Of a stretch of DNA of 64,000 bases, positions 1 through 10,785 are shown piece by piece. The translations under genes were made by a program, and so were the position numbers. Each line of letters begins with the position of its first letter. The first letter of the stretch is position 1. The notes under the pieces are model-generated. The model did no database searches. It saw only the letters and a program-made list of their open reading frames with translations, and was not told the origin of the DNA. The stretch is from Theocolax elegans (taxonomy: Eukaryota; Arthropoda; Insecta; Hymenoptera; Cerocephalidae), in the NCBI GenBank assembly GCA_026168455.1, contig CM047431.1:8330943-8394942 (forward strand), given 5' to 3'.

Positions 1-692
1 TACCCAAAATTTGGTGCATATTAAAATTTTGATCGGACCAGTTCACGTGCAATACCCCGTATATATATATAGCATAGCTTTTTGCATATAAGGCACGACC
101 GTGTAAAGCTCGCGTTTCGCGCTCGCATGGTTTGTGAGTATTGGGTAAAATATATGACACAACAATTCAACTTTTATTAACTTGCACAAAGCTTGCGATT
201 TTTGGCCTAATGCAAAATATAATATACATCATAAGAGATAGTAATAAAAACATGGCTTAAAATATGTGCTTATTATCTTCGCCTTTGGATCATGTCACAA
301 TTCACACGCACTGTAATATATTTAATTTTATTGTGATAAAACGTGATTTTTTGTACTATTTTCGTTATTTTGATCGTTTTTCTTTTTTATCTTTGAAAAT
401 ATTGTTTTAAGCGTAAAGTGTAAAATAGAAAAAGGTTTTGTTATTTTGTGATAAACATTTCATTCCTTTAAAGTTTTTGTATACGAATATTACATTTTGA
501 TTTATTACGAAAAAAAGTGAATTTTAGTACTCTTTCATGGTTTTAACCGTTTCTCTATGTTTACCTTCAAAAATATTATTCTGAGCGTTAAGTGTATAAT
601 AGAAAAAAGGTATGTTATTTTAATACGAACATTTCGTTCATTAAAAGTTTTTCTGTATAAGCGATAGATTTAGTTTTATTGCAAAAAACGTG
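1..692. repeat. AT-rich DNA with two diverged copies of a ~176-bp tandem repeat
   Basis: No coding potential is visible. From about 335 to 685 the sequence consists of two diverged units. Each contains a GTGAATTT-like start, a T-rich stretch, a GCGTAAAGTGTAAAATAGAAA-like core (near 410 and 590) and GTTATTTT. Corresponding points lie about 176 bp apart. A short (TA)n lies at 60-71. It could be a satellite remnant or internal repeats of an unidentified element. Confidence 0.55.
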
Positions 693-1946
693 TCAGAAAC
701 TGACCATAAATTTCCAGAGTGGCTTCAAATCATTAAGATCACTTATGGTCAAAATATCTGGGAAAAGTTCCCGAAATATTAATAGAAATGTATATTAGTT
801 GCCTTATAGCGATGATTCTATTAGCATGATCATTGCAAAAAAATTATGCACTTACCTTGCAGTGGTAGAAAAGTATCTCCACTTGTTTGAGTATCCATTT
901 AAACCCCTCTCAGCTGCTAAAAATACAAATATTATTATACAATAATAAAAAATTAATTTTTAAACTTTTCTAATGCTGGATTCTTAGTTTTACAACCCTT
1001 ACAAGAATTATAATACTAATCTGAAGGATTACTATAAAAGTACCAACATTATTATTATTATTATTCAGCAATACATTATTTGAATTTCACAAACTTGTCA
1101 CTGTCAATTAATCATATTAATCATTATAATCTCAGATCTGATTTGTTGATATATTTTTTGTATTAAATACGTATATTCAGTTATTATAATAATAATGTTA
1201 ATATATCTATAGTAATCCTCCAGATTAGTATCATAATTCTTAAAGTGGTTATAAAATTGAAAATCCAGCATTATAAATGTTTAAAAATTGATTTTTTATA
1301 ATTGTATAATAATATTTATATTTTAAGCAGCTTAGAGAGGTTTAAATGGATACTCAAACAAGTGGAGATACTTTTCTACCACTCCAAGGTAAGTGCATAA
1401 ATTTTTATGCAATGATCATGCTAATAGATTCATCGTTATAAGGCAACAAATATACGTTTCTATTAATATTTCGGGCACTTTTCCCAGATATTTTGACCAT
1501 AAGTGATCCTAATGATTTAAACCCACTCTGGAAATTCAAAGGCAGTTTCTGACTATAAAAAGACACATTCAGACAGCAGTAGGTTTCCAGAGTCCGGAGT
1601 TGAATTGCTGATTTTCACTATTTAAGGTTTAAATGGTTTACAAGAGTGACAGCATACATATATGACTTTAAAAGTATTTTTAATGAAATATTCAAAAAAT
1701 GTTACAAAAAAAGTCATATTTATGTTTTTAGTGAAAAATGCATCCCCTTGAAGGTACAAATTCATGAAAATGGACATAGAATGCAAAAAGGTGCTAAAAT
1801 ATCAATTTTGACTCTGCAACTTAAAATAATGGCCCCGAAAAAATCTGAAAAAATTCAGGAAAACTACTGGATACCTCTAAAACATATTCCCACAGTTATA
1901 GCAATATTAATTTTTTTCATCTCCGATTTCACAGAGAACCACCCGT
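693..1946 (+). mobile_element. Foldback element, copy 1, left arm truncated
   Basis: The segment at about 693-900 is repeated in reverse complement at about 1,350-1,555, and inner arms continue towards a central AT-rich loop near 1,100. The right side continues to the terminal motif ACAGAGAACCACCC, followed by (TA)n. The left end lacks its matching terminal part, so this copy is 5'-truncated. The same family recurs at 24,122-26,742 and 54,201-54,420. The ORF-like stretch at 1,646-2,002 lies within the repeat arm and recurs in other copies with different breaks, so I do not regard it as a gene. No transposase is visible; it is probably non-autonomous. Confidence 0.8.
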
Positions 1947-2039
1947 ATATATATATATTCAGATTATTTTTTAGTGCCAGCTCAGTAGCTTCTACACTTT
2001 GATCGTTCATGCAGCTTATTTTTTTTCAAAGTGGGCATA

Positions 2040-2590
2040 CATTGGTTTGGCTGGCTTTGAAATAACAGGTTAAGAAAGAGGTTTATATGATTACATCTGT
2101 AACATGAGCTTATATTGGAAAAAACTGGCAAAAAAGATCATAAAACTGGAGCTGATAAAATAAAGCCCCAATGTATCATTGATTATAATAAGAATATGTG
2201 AGTAATTGACTTGATTGATTCGTTATTATCTTCTACAGAAACTGTACGAAAATCTTTTAAATGGTACATAAGTTATTCTTTCGCATCATTGATATGGCTA
2301 TCATAAATGCACATGCATTGTACTCTTTGAATGGTAGCCAAATGACTTTCCCAATTTTCAGATTAGCTATTATCAATGAAATTCTTGAATTGAAAGAACA
2401 GTCAACACCAGCTAATGTGACATGCCCTACTCGTCTTATAGGAAAACATTTACCTGAAGCAATAGAAAATAAAAAAAGATGTACTTTGTGTCAGATAAAA
2501 AGCGAGCAGAATCTAGAATCAAGTGCAGTAAATATTCCGTTCCATTGTGTACCACTCCTTGTTTTGCTATTTATCATACTAAACCTGACC
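2040..2590 (+). pseudogene. piggyBac-type transposase, C-terminal relic
   Basis: Translation across 2,110-2,590 gives pieces typical of the C-terminal third of piggyBac transposases (DDE_Tnp_1_7). There is an I-DYNKNM motif followed by a VIDLIDSLLSS-like segment, a KKLFFRIIDMAIINAH-like helix, and then a KKRCTLC cysteine-rich tail beginning at about 2,478, which in the family binds zinc. A stop codon and a small deletion follow DYNKNM, and the last open stretch begins at 2,261. The catalytic N-terminal and central parts are absent. The family does TTAA-specific cut-and-paste transposition; this copy cannot. It is separate from the piggyBac relic at 21.7-23.0 kb. Confidence 0.72.
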
Positions 2591-2604
2591 TATCGTAATA
2601 AAAA

Positions 2605-2662
2605 CATGCACGCGTGCGCCCATACACAAACACACACGCACACAAACACACACACACACACC
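2605..2662. repeat. (CA)n microsatellite at the 5' edge of the R1-clade LINE
   Basis: CACACA-rich tract with a few interruptions, directly before the LINE's first non-repetitive bases (CCGTGCCGGG). A matching short CACACACACGCGCG tract lies after the LINE poly(A) at 6,918-6,935. The two tracts together look like the split target of the insertion. Confidence 0.75.
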
Positions 2663-2663
2663 C

Positions 2664-4129
2664 GTGCCGGGCTTGCTGGTCCCGCATCGTGGCGCCTCCC
2701 CAGGTGGTGGATCGGGGAATGCTTTCCAGATATGTATGGTACAAAAAAAATCAAATATTCGGGGCGAACCAAAACCAGATAGGGGAAAGCACCCCGAAAT
2801 TAAACCAATTATGGATAGTGAAGTTAAAACTACACTACCCCAAGCGGGCACGGCAGTCTTGTCGAATCCCGCCACTGATTCCGATCGGATGAAAGCCTTG
2901 GTGGTCAGTGCTGGTCCCACGGATTTTGGAGGGGACCAAACTCACATCGTTGAATCGGTAAGTGCTGCGGAGGTTGGTAACTCAGGTTGGCCTCTGTAGT
3001 ATCAAATGCTACAAGTGACAGTAACAAAAAGAGAGAGGAGGAGGAGGAGGCTGATAAAGCCCTTAATTTCCTCGGTGTCATAATTAGATCCCTTGTGGGC
3101 TTTGTTCTGCCAAAAAACAATGTTCACAAGGAAATAAAGGCTTTGTCAAGGGCGGTGAGCAGGGCGCTGGCCTATTATAACAAAGTGCGGTACGTCAGCT
3201 CAGAAATGGCGACACCATCAGCCAAAGGTATAAGAATGGATGGGGGATGTCAAACCTCCCCTATCTTTAGCCAGAGTGTTCCTAAAAACATCGGGGAATG
3301 TGATCCGCCAACGCCGCCTTTACGCAGGCTCAGGCAAAAGCCCCTGACTGGGCCACAGTAGTAAAAAATGGGCAAAAAGAAGACTGGCAACCAGCCGTAG
3401 CAGCAACAACAACTGAAGGAGGCCAGCAGACCGGCCAAGGGCACATCGAGACCTAAGACCGAAGCGAGACCCCCACGCCCAGATGCTATTAAGATCAAAG
3501 CGTCAACCGGAGACTCATACGCTGACATCCTGCGGAAGGTCAAGGCTGCACCAGACCTCCAAAACGTGGAAAACAGGATTACCCGTATCAGGCACACCAA
3601 GGCTGCGGAACTCCTCCTCAAACTGGGACGGCCGGCTGTTAATACATCCGACCTGAAGCCGGTGGTCTCGTCCATCCTGAGTGGGACAGCGGAAGTTCAG
3701 CTACTGACTCATAGAGAGTCAATTTCCATTAAGGACATGGACGAGTCCACGGCAGTATAGGAGGTAGCCGTGGCAATTGCGGCAAAGATCGGGCCAAACG
3801 TGGTGCCCCTTGACACCATTAAAATCAGGGGCTCATATAGTGGCACTCTGTGCGCGACCATACAGCTCCCGGCAGCAGCTGCCAAAAAGTTGTTGCAAGA
3901 CGGGAGAATTAAAATTGGATGGGTCAACTGCAGATTTCGGCTGCGAGAAGGGTCCTTGCGGTATTACAGATGTCACGAGGCTGGGCACATCGCGAAGGAC
4001 TACAAAAGCGCGGTCGACCGATCGACGCAATGCTACCGAAGCGGCCGAGAAGGCCACAAAGCAGTGAACTGCGCGGATGCACTAAAGGCCCCGCAGGAGG
4101 CTGGGGTGCCGATCAGAAATAAAAAATGA
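2664..4129 (+). pseudogene. LINE ORF1 (gag-like, zinc knuckles), broken
   Basis: ORF1 of R1-type LINEs encodes a nucleic-acid chaperone that packages the element RNA. The N-terminal portion is open from 2,664 to 2,999. A frameshift near 2,990 moves the reading to the frame of 2,987, which then continues to 4,129 with in-frame stops near 3,359, 3,399 and 3,758. Recognisable parts are an acidic-basic linker (REEEEEAD at about 3,032), the YADILRKVKA segment near 3,520 that is typical of this clade, and two zinc-knuckle remnants at 3,964-4,075. The first has lost cysteines (YYRC, KDY); the second reads CYRSGREGHKAVNC with one Cys changed to Ser. The stop TGA (4,127-4,129) overlaps the ORF2 start as ATGA, a common ORF1/ORF2 junction in this clade. 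Confidence 0.82.
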
Positions 4130-6868
4130 TTAAGGTACTCCAGATTAACTTCAACCACTGTGTGATAGCCCAGGACCTTCTGTCCCAGTTGGTCAGAGAA
4201 GAGAAGGCAGACATCGTCATCGTCAACGAGGAGTACAGGGACCGCGAGAGTCCAAGCTGGGTGAGGGACACTACCAGCAACGCGGCCATTTGGGTGTGTG
4301 GAAATCTACATATATCATGCAAGATGGCCGCCCTCTTCCCGGGTTCACCTGGGTAAAAGTGGCGGGTGTGCGTATGTACAGCTGCTACCGTCCGCCCAGT
4401 CACACCATCGAAAATTTCGCGAAGTCCCTGGACGCCATCGTCGACAGCACACGATCTTCCCGTTGCCCATGATAATCGGTGGGGACTTTAACGCGTGGGC
4501 AACGAAATGGGGCAGCGCAAGGACGAACGTCCGTGGACGTATTCTTCTCGACGTCATCTCTACACTGAAGTTGGAGATAATTAATAAGGGGACGACTCCC
4601 ACGTATGCCAAAGGGGACAAGTCGTCCGTAGTCGACCTAACCTTCATCGACCCAAACATGGTGGGGGAAAGGCTCGACTGGAAGGTTAGCGATAGATACA
4701 CGGGTAGCGCCCACCAGGCTATTGTGTACTGGCTTCAGCTGACCAACAGGAGCGGGGCTAAACTGCGGCCGGTGAAGAAGAGATGGGCATCAGCTTCCTT
4801 TGATCAAGAGGTGTTTCTTTGCTTCCTAGAGGGGGCAGTGGTGGAAGGAACACCCAACGAGAGAGCCCGAAATCTTGCGACGGCTGTAACAGCGGCCTGC
4901 GACGCTTCCATGGCCACGAATTAAATCCTCGTGGCCGACCACCAGTTTATTGGTGGTCAGAGGAAATAGCGGAGCTGCGCCGCGAATGTTTGCGGGCTAG
5001 AAGACTGCACCAAAGAGCAGGAAAGAAGCCGCGGTTGAAAGAACTGATGAAAGTGTTGGCGCGACTTCTGCGAGGAGATAGAAAGTGACCCCTGTGCCAA
5101 GCCATACAAAACGGTCATGAATAAGATCAACCCCAGGGGTTCAGCAACACCAACCTGCCCTGCATTTCTCGACAGAGTCGTTCGCCATCTCTTCCCAGAA
5201 CAACGGGACAGAGTACTAGACACGGGCTTGACGGCGGTGGATGGTGCCGTCGAGCCGCCGGACGTATCGGAAGAACAGCTGAGAGTGGTTGCCTGGAAAA
5301 TCATTCCAAGGAAGGCCCCGAGACCGGACGGCATACCCAACCTGGCAGTTAAGACCGCGGCGTTGAAGGCTCCTAATCTTTTTAGGGACACCTTCAACGC
5401 ATGCTTCCAAGATGGATGCTTCCCGAATCAGTGGAAGATACAGGGGTTGGTGCTCCTACCGAAGGGAAATAAACCCCCAGAGGAGCCATCCTCGTACCGA
5501 CCACTCTGCATGCTGGATATATGCGGGAAGCTACTTGAGCGCGTAATAGGTGCCAGGCTGGAGGCAGCCATTTTAGTGGAAGGAGACCTCTCCAAGAATC
5601 AGTTCGGCTTTCGGAAAGGTTGCTCAGCCATGGACGCCATAAACCGAGTTGTCGAGCTCGCCACGAACGCCATCAGTGGAGGTAGAAGTGCCAGGTGCAT
5701 GTGCGCAGTCATTACCCTGGACATAAAGAACGCCTTCAACTCGGTAAGATGGGACAGCATCATTCTATCTCTAGAACATCTTAAGGTACCACTCTATCTT
5801 TGTTGTCGTCGCGAAAAGCGTCGAAGAGGTTCAATACCTCGGAGACGTCTCTATCGAGGTAGTAGCGGACTGGCTGAGCGGCCAGGGATTGAGTGTGGCG
5901 GCGGAAATAACAGAGGCGGTGCTCATCTCCCGGAAAAAGAAGAAGACGTACGCCACCTTCACGGTTGGCAAGTCCGGTCGGTATACTCCATCCGATACCT
6001 TGGGGTCGCGTTGGATGCACGACTATCGTTCAGAGAACACCTGCTAAATGCAGGCTCGAAGGCAACAAGGGTAATACATGTACTTGCCTGCATCATGCCC
6101 AACATTGGGGGACCAAAGCAACCGCGAAGGTCCCTCCTTGCGTCGGTGGTGAGCTCCGTTTTTTTATACGGAGCTCCAATTTGGGCTGATGCATGGCTAA
6201 AGAATACGAGCTACGGGGCTTCCTGTCGGTGGGTCTGCAGGGTCGTCGCGTTACGCGTGGCTCGAGCCTACTGCACCGTATCGGACATCGCCCTCTCGGT
6301 GGTCGCTAGATTACCCCCCATCGACCTTAAAGCATCCGAGAGAGCTGTAACGTACTGTGGAGCAACGCATACGGAAGAAGAAGACCAGAATTGGGGCCTT
6401 AGATGAACCGTCAACTCCTATCGGCAATGGTAGCAACGGTGGGATTCAGCCAGCGAGGGTCGCTGGACACACCGCGTAATCCCCGATACTGCCAGGTGGT
6501 TGAGCAGGAATCAAGGCTCCGTCACGATTTATTTCACCTAGGTGCTAACTGGTCATGGATGCTTCCGAAGCTACCTGTGTCGCATTAAAGTGTACGCAAG
6601 CCCGGAGTGCCTAACATGCCTTGGAGTGGACGAAGACGTGGAACACGTTCTTTTTCACTGCCTAAACTTCCTGGAAGAACGCCAACAATTCGAGGAGCAT
6701 TGGAATGGCCTTGTAACACCCGAGGTCCTGGGGACGTGCCTGCTCGTATCACAGAGTGGGTGGGATGCAGGGGTTACCCTCGCCACTAACATCGTGGAGC
6801 GATTGAATCTCATCAGAAGAATGGAAGAGAGAAGAAGAAACGTTGGTAACAACAGCAGCCTGACGTAA
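4126..6868 (+). pseudogene. LINE ORF2: APE endonuclease + reverse transcriptase, internally deleted
   Basis: The endonuclease (4,126 to about 4,760) shows LQINFNH, NEEYRD, GGDFNAWA and SSVVDLTFID, the conserved blocks of APE-type LINE nucleases; frameshifts fall near 4,310 and 4,460. Reverse transcriptase begins about 5,280 with APRPDGIPN, then LLPKGNKPPEEPSSYRPL, NQFGFRKG and TLDIKNAFNSVRW. Near 5,797 the sequence jumps from VPLYL to FVVVAKS in another frame. That jump removes the block holding the FADD-type catalytic aspartates (perhaps 80-90 residues). The thumb region follows (SIRYLGVALDARLSFREHL, frame of 5,117). The C-terminus at about 6,600-6,660 retains a C-X2-C...H...C motif (CLTCLG, HVLFHC). 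The stop is near 6,868. It cannot be active. Confidence 0.87.
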
Positions 6869-6935
6869 TATTATGTGACGGCCCAGACAGGGCTTGACTG
6901 CCCCTAAAAAAAAATACTCACACACACGCGCGCAT

Positions 6936-7350
6936 GGAATCAGGTACTCCCTACGTCCACGTTGTTCATTTCGGGTAATGCTAAGAGCGAGAAAGAATTC
7001 ATTTTTCCAACCCTCCGAAGATAAAATATGAGAATTTATCGCTTTTCCTTCAGGAATGAACCATGGTAAAAACTAAAAATATTTAAAGCTTCTCTGATTT
7101 TTTCCATTTTTTATTTACATTATTGTTGAAAATGGTAGTTTCTTCTAATCCTCCAAGGGTGAGAGATAAGAAACCATGGTATTTTGTTTTTACATGAATT
7201 ACAGAGTAAACTATTATTGTTATAATAAGATTTCATAATTTTTTTCACATTATTTGCATTACTTTTGATAAAGGGATGGTTTTTTCAACCCTCTAAGTAT
7301 ATTCATTCAAAGATTATAATGCAACGAGCATTGGAATCGTTTGTTCCACT
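6936..7350. other. AT-rich spacer, nothing recognised
   Basis: AT-rich DNA after the LINE tail. No open frame longer than about 60 codons is believable, and I see no repeat that recurs elsewhere in the window. Confidence 0.5.
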
Positions 7351-8500
7351 ACAGAAATTAGTAAGAATTATAATATATAACGGTAAGCGAGTTACCGATC
7401 AGGTGAGCAACGCAAAAGAGTATATACAGCGCGGCGCGCGCACGAACGCGCGAGAATCGTGCCGCCCAGCTGACAGTACCAATATAGCGCGCGCACGGTG
7501 TCGATATATACGCCCAGATAACGGTCATTTTATAGTGTTTATCGGAGAAGTGTGGGTGTGAGTGATACGGTGTGGGTGCGGACAGGCTTCCCCCACACGA
7601 CCCAACACGCCGAGCAAAGCCATACGCCTCCACCACTCCAGATTCTGATCACGGAAAGGGCGGAAGATCGGGCCAGTTCGCCCAAAGGAGTGAAAGAAAA
7701 AGAGAGATAGACGGGGAGATTTAGCGCGGCCGTTTCCACCGTTCCAACGTATTTCGAGCGGTGTCTCGTAAATACAAAGGTGAATGGTGCACCACGTTGG
7801 ACCCGCGTGTCCCGTTGATATTTTCCCGAGTTTCTGGTACGGTCCAGGTGAGGGACTTTTCCCCTCTTTTCCCCATCTCGTGACAAACCCCGCCCGGGTA
7901 GATAGGTCGGTGGTACGCAGGAGTCACTTCACGAGAGAAGGCGCGCATGACGTAGGCAGCTACTATCTCAGAGCTCCCTACGTCAGAGGTATATACGTCA
8001 CACGGCGTGACGTAGTAGCCATCAGGTTAAGCAGCCGATCATTTCCGGATCGGTTGCTTATAACTCGACCGCTAATAGGTTTTAACGGATTGTTTTCGCG
8101 CAGACCTCGGGGGTAGTCATCGGTACGAGTCCCACTTAATTGTTACTGTTAATTTATTATTAATTGTTTGTTTATTTAATAAATTGTTTGTTTATTGAAT
8201 AAAGACTATCTCTCTCGCCGACTAACATAATATCTCGCTTGTTGATAAGGTTTTCCCGGCCATAGTCCTTTCCCACGAGTACCGTGCCCTCTCCGGCGTA
8301 TACCCTAATTGGCAATTTTGGGCAGAGGGCCCAACACACGGTATTAAAGCCAAACGAAGTGTTTGGCGTTGTTAACGGCATTGCATGGGAATCAAAGTGG
8401 TTCCCGGCCGCATCGTGGAACTGTATACATAGGTTGGTAAGTTGGGGCAAATTGGGCCTAACTGGGTCCTTACATTCCCCAGTACTCAACCCGTTACAAA
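7351..8500. other. GC-rich block, possible LTR or promoter region of an unidentified element
   Basis: Base composition changes sharply to GC- and CpG-rich (GCGCGC runs at 7,430-7,500). It holds a TATATACAG box-like sequence near 7,420, a cluster of CRE-like motifs (7,948-8,013), AATAAA at 8,200-8,205, and a later GC-rich part ending CCCGTTACA at 8,496. These are the ingredients of an LTR (promoter, then polyadenylation signal, then a TTACA-type end). However, I find no second copy, clear TG...CA boundaries, target duplication or primer-binding site. Open frames on both strands here are short and show no family resemblance. It could also be the promoter and CpG-rich first exon of a host or retroelement transcript. 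Confidence 0.35.
7948..8013. promoter_or_regulatory. Cluster of four CRE-like TGACGT/ACGTCA motifs
   Basis: TGACGT at 7,948-7,953, ACGTCA at 7,980-7,985, ACGTCA at 7,995-8,000 and TGACGT at 8,008-8,013: four half-sites of the CREB/ATF recognition sequence in 66 bp, with alternating orientation. Direct sequence observation; that they bind a factor is inference. Confidence 0.4.
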
Positions 8501-8939
8501 TATTCGATCAATTTGATCAGAAAAAAAAATAAGATTGTGCTTGAAATAACTTACAATGAGTTTTTTCTTAGACTGAAATTTTAAACATGCGTCCGACCGT
8601 TAAGGCCCGGCAAGAATAATTAAGCCATACGGCGTCATGCTCCAACTCAAACCCCCTTTTCTATGGAGAAATCAAGCTTTTCAAAAATCTCAAATACCGG
8701 CCCCTTCACCCATTCACTAGTGCAGCCTTTTTTACTGTACGTGCCAAAAATGGTAGGACAATAAACTAAAGAAATTATATGATTAACTATGAATATAAGG
8801 CTTTTGTGGACGCAGAATCGATTTTGATGGTTATGTTTGCGTCATTTTGAATTTTTTCATTCTGACCTTAGAATCGTAATCAGTAAATCCTAAAACTCTT
8901 ACACACCGAAGTTGAAATGAATTGACTGAAAAATGCAGC
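8501..8939. other. Unassigned AT-rich sequence
   Basis: No plausible coding frame. A TTAA at 8,580 and another at 8,610 could be old transposon borders, but no partner inverted repeat was recognised. Confidence 0.35.
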
Positions 8940-9031
8940 AGTTATTCAATTTGATCATATATGATACATCGCCACTTGTGGCACAACTTTTTTTGATCAT
9001 ATATGATACATTGTCAGTGAAAGGGTTAAGG
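8940..9031 (-). mobile_element. Possible end of a piggyBac-type MITE
   Basis: Read on the minus strand, the sequence starts TTAACCCTTTCACTGACA. This resembles piggyBac-family ends: a TTAA target followed by a CCC-start terminus. A 19-bp subterminal block TTGATCATATATGATACAT occurs twice as a direct repeat (about 8,951 and 8,991). The opposite end was not found. Tentative. Confidence 0.38.
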
Positions 9032-9713
9032 GTTAAATAATCAACAACTTGTTAGGTATAGGATATATGAGTTTATTTTGAAATGGTGCGTTTACACAGA
9101 AAAAACTAGTTTGAGAGTGAGTTGAGCTTGAAAATGAGTTGTACGTGCTTTGGGTCTTCCGTTTTATACCCTTGGATCTCCGAAAAATTCGGGGCATGAG
9201 GGTGGGGGTTTGTTTTCAAACTTCTTTTCTCAAAACATCTGGTTTATACATGAATATCCTTGTTGTAATTTGTTTAAATATACTATAAATATATCTATAG
9301 CTTATTCTCTCTTTCTCGAAACTCTTCGCTATCACTAGCCAATTTTCTTCTGTCGAATGTCAGGAATGTTGATAAGGATAAAATACACTTTAGAATTGAA
9401 TAATTGAATAAGTATATTAAATGATAATTTGTATGTACAGGTCGTATATTAAGACGATCAAAAGTAATGCGCCGCTGGCGGACCACGCTAACGAGCCAAC
9501 ACCTTTACAGGTCAACGTCTCAAGCCCTTCTACTCTTTTCTCTCTCGCGTACTTCGTACTTCGCGGACTGCAGCGCCATCCCCTCTCTCGCAACCTACAC
9601 TCGTGTCTACGTGATGTGAACAAATTGCCTAACATCCTTGTTTATTTATTTTTATTTATTCCAGAGTTACATAATAACATTCGCAATTCGATTGCAGAAT
9701 AGATATTATATAC
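9032..9713. other. Unassigned sequence left of the solo LTR
   Basis: Contains short open frames without family resemblance, a moderately GC-rich patch at 9,460-9,620 and a T-rich TTTATTTATTTTTATTTATT tract at 9,640-9,660. Nothing that I can assign. Confidence 0.35.
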
Positions 9714-9938
9714 TGTGACAAGGTGGATTTAATCCACTTGTCAAAGATTACCAGCATTACCGACACCGCGAGGTAGCGCGTAATCGGTAGTAAATAAGAG
9801 CAATAAGCAGGCGCTACGACCAGTGCGGGCGTAGCACAGTGATTAGCGTGAACGCCATCGGATCCAAAGGGGCTCGGGTTCAAGACCCGACGCCCGCTTC
9901 ATTTTTTAATTTCCGCATGAGCAGAGCCTCATGTTATA
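9714..9938 (+). mobile_element. Solo LTR of the same family as the TRIM at 53.3-54.0 kb
   Basis: Begins TGTGACAAGGTGGAT, ends GAGCCTCATGTTATA and is flanked by ATAC on both sides (9,710-9,713 and 9,939-9,942), a 4-bp target-site duplication. The internal order matches the LTRs at 53,319 and 53,784: a TGTGAC start, a hairpin of the GTGGAT...ATCCAC type, a GC-rich middle, the tRNA-like segment, a T-run and a GAG...CTCAT-GTTA end. It is diverged from them and carries no internal region, so it is a solo LTR left by recombination. Confidence 0.75.
9825..9897 (+). ncRNA. tRNA-Arg(UCG)-like sequence inside an LTR
   Basis: 73 nt with a perfect 7-bp acceptor stem (GCGGGCG with CGCCCGC), a 5-bp T stem (TCGGG/CCCGA) closing a 7-nt TTCAAGA loop, a box-A-like TAGCACAGTGATTAGCG and box B GGTTCAAGACC. 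The anticodon-loop equivalent reads CATCGGA (TCG in the centre). The anticodon stem does not pair properly and no CCA or intron is needed. It is not a believable functional tRNA; it is a tRNA-derived internal Pol III promoter-like module carried by the LTR. Confidence 0.6.
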
Positions 9939-10042
9939 ATACATAATAACTAACTATAACGCCGCAAATCCTGCAGAGGAAAATGCTGTTTCCTATTCGC
10001 AGATCCGTAGAATAATAGACTTATCATAAATCTCATTCACTC
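9939..10042. other. Short spacer before the nested TIR elements
   Basis: About 100 bp with no feature beyond the ATAC target duplication of the solo LTR. Confidence 0.4.
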
Positions 10043-10428
10043 CCCTGCCGCGAAAGTACAGGTGATAATCACCTGATTTTCAGGTGAAAATCATGTAATC
10101 ATTGAAAAAAATAAACTTGATATATTCTGTACTCTAATAATTAAATATTTGAATAAAATTTTTATTAACATTGAACTGATCAAGTTTATCAATTATATAG
10201 TATTATATTATTAAGGAAATATGTTATAAAAATATTATAAATGAACGATATAATAAATAATTAATATAAATTTATTGGAAAATAATTTTTAATATTAAGT
10301 TACAAAATATTTGATACAACCCCGTTGAAAAAGTTCCTATTGATTCAGTATTGATTCAGTGATAAAATCATTATGGAATTAATAAATAATAGGTACTGAT
10401 ATTGATCAAAATCAATACTGACTCACAA

Positions 10429-10785
10429 GGGAAGTACATGACCTCCGGCAAACGGATCTCATCCTAACTTTGGTATGTCTTTTATAATATAAAAATATGA
10501 AGAAAGCCAAGTTATCTCTTGCCAATGGCCACTTTTACGGAAGTTATTCGACATCCAATAATAATAGCAGTAAAAATTACTTCTAATTCGGTCGCTTATA
10601 ACTCGGAAACAAATAAAGATAAACTATCGAACCAATAACTAGAAGAAAGTTGAGTTCAAGTAGATATGGTTTGAAAAAAAAGAATCTCAAATTGCTAAAT
10701 TTGAAGCAAAGTTATGAAGAAAATAAGAAATTGAAGACTATTAGGCCAAAATAAACAATAAATTTTTCATATTAAATTTTATTTG
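10429..10785 (+). mobile_element. MITE of the ACAAGGG family, left half only
   Basis: Starts ACAAGGGAAGTAC and runs collinear with the left arms of the complete foldback copies at 51,532-52,151 and 58,907-59,562. Shared blocks include TTTGGTATGTCTTTTATAA, AAGCCAAGTTATCTCTTGCC and GTTGAGTTCAAGTAGATATGG. It stops near the palindrome centre, so only one arm is present. It lies within the nested TIR element. Confidence 0.75.

Larger units (their letters stand above)
2663..6935 (+). mobile_element. R1-clade non-LTR retrotransposon (LINE), nearly full length, inactivated
   Basis: The element has a short 5' region, ORF1 with zinc knuckles, ORF2 with endonuclease, reverse transcriptase and a C-terminal Cys/His motif, a 3' UTR ending GGGCTTGACTGCCCC, and an A9 tail. 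Order and protein sequence fit the R1 clade. It sits inside an (AC)n repeat. Known R1-clade families (Mino on AC repeats, Waldo on ACAY repeats) target such sites, so the location supports the assignment. Both ORFs carry nonsense codons and frameshifts, and the RT lacks its catalytic loop. It is a dead copy. A second, more decayed R1-like RT lies at 56.7-57.4 kb. Confidence 0.88.

Noticed and set aside
2614..2920. Overlapping ORFs on both strands at the CA-repeat
   Set aside because: His/Thr and Val/Cys repeats are direct translation of the (CA)n microsatellite.
9825..9897. Functional tRNA-Arg gene
   Set aside because: Acceptor and T stems pair, but the anticodon stem does not, the sequence lies inside an LTR, and near-copies occur in both LTRs of the TRIM. 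Better seen as a tRNA-derived module.
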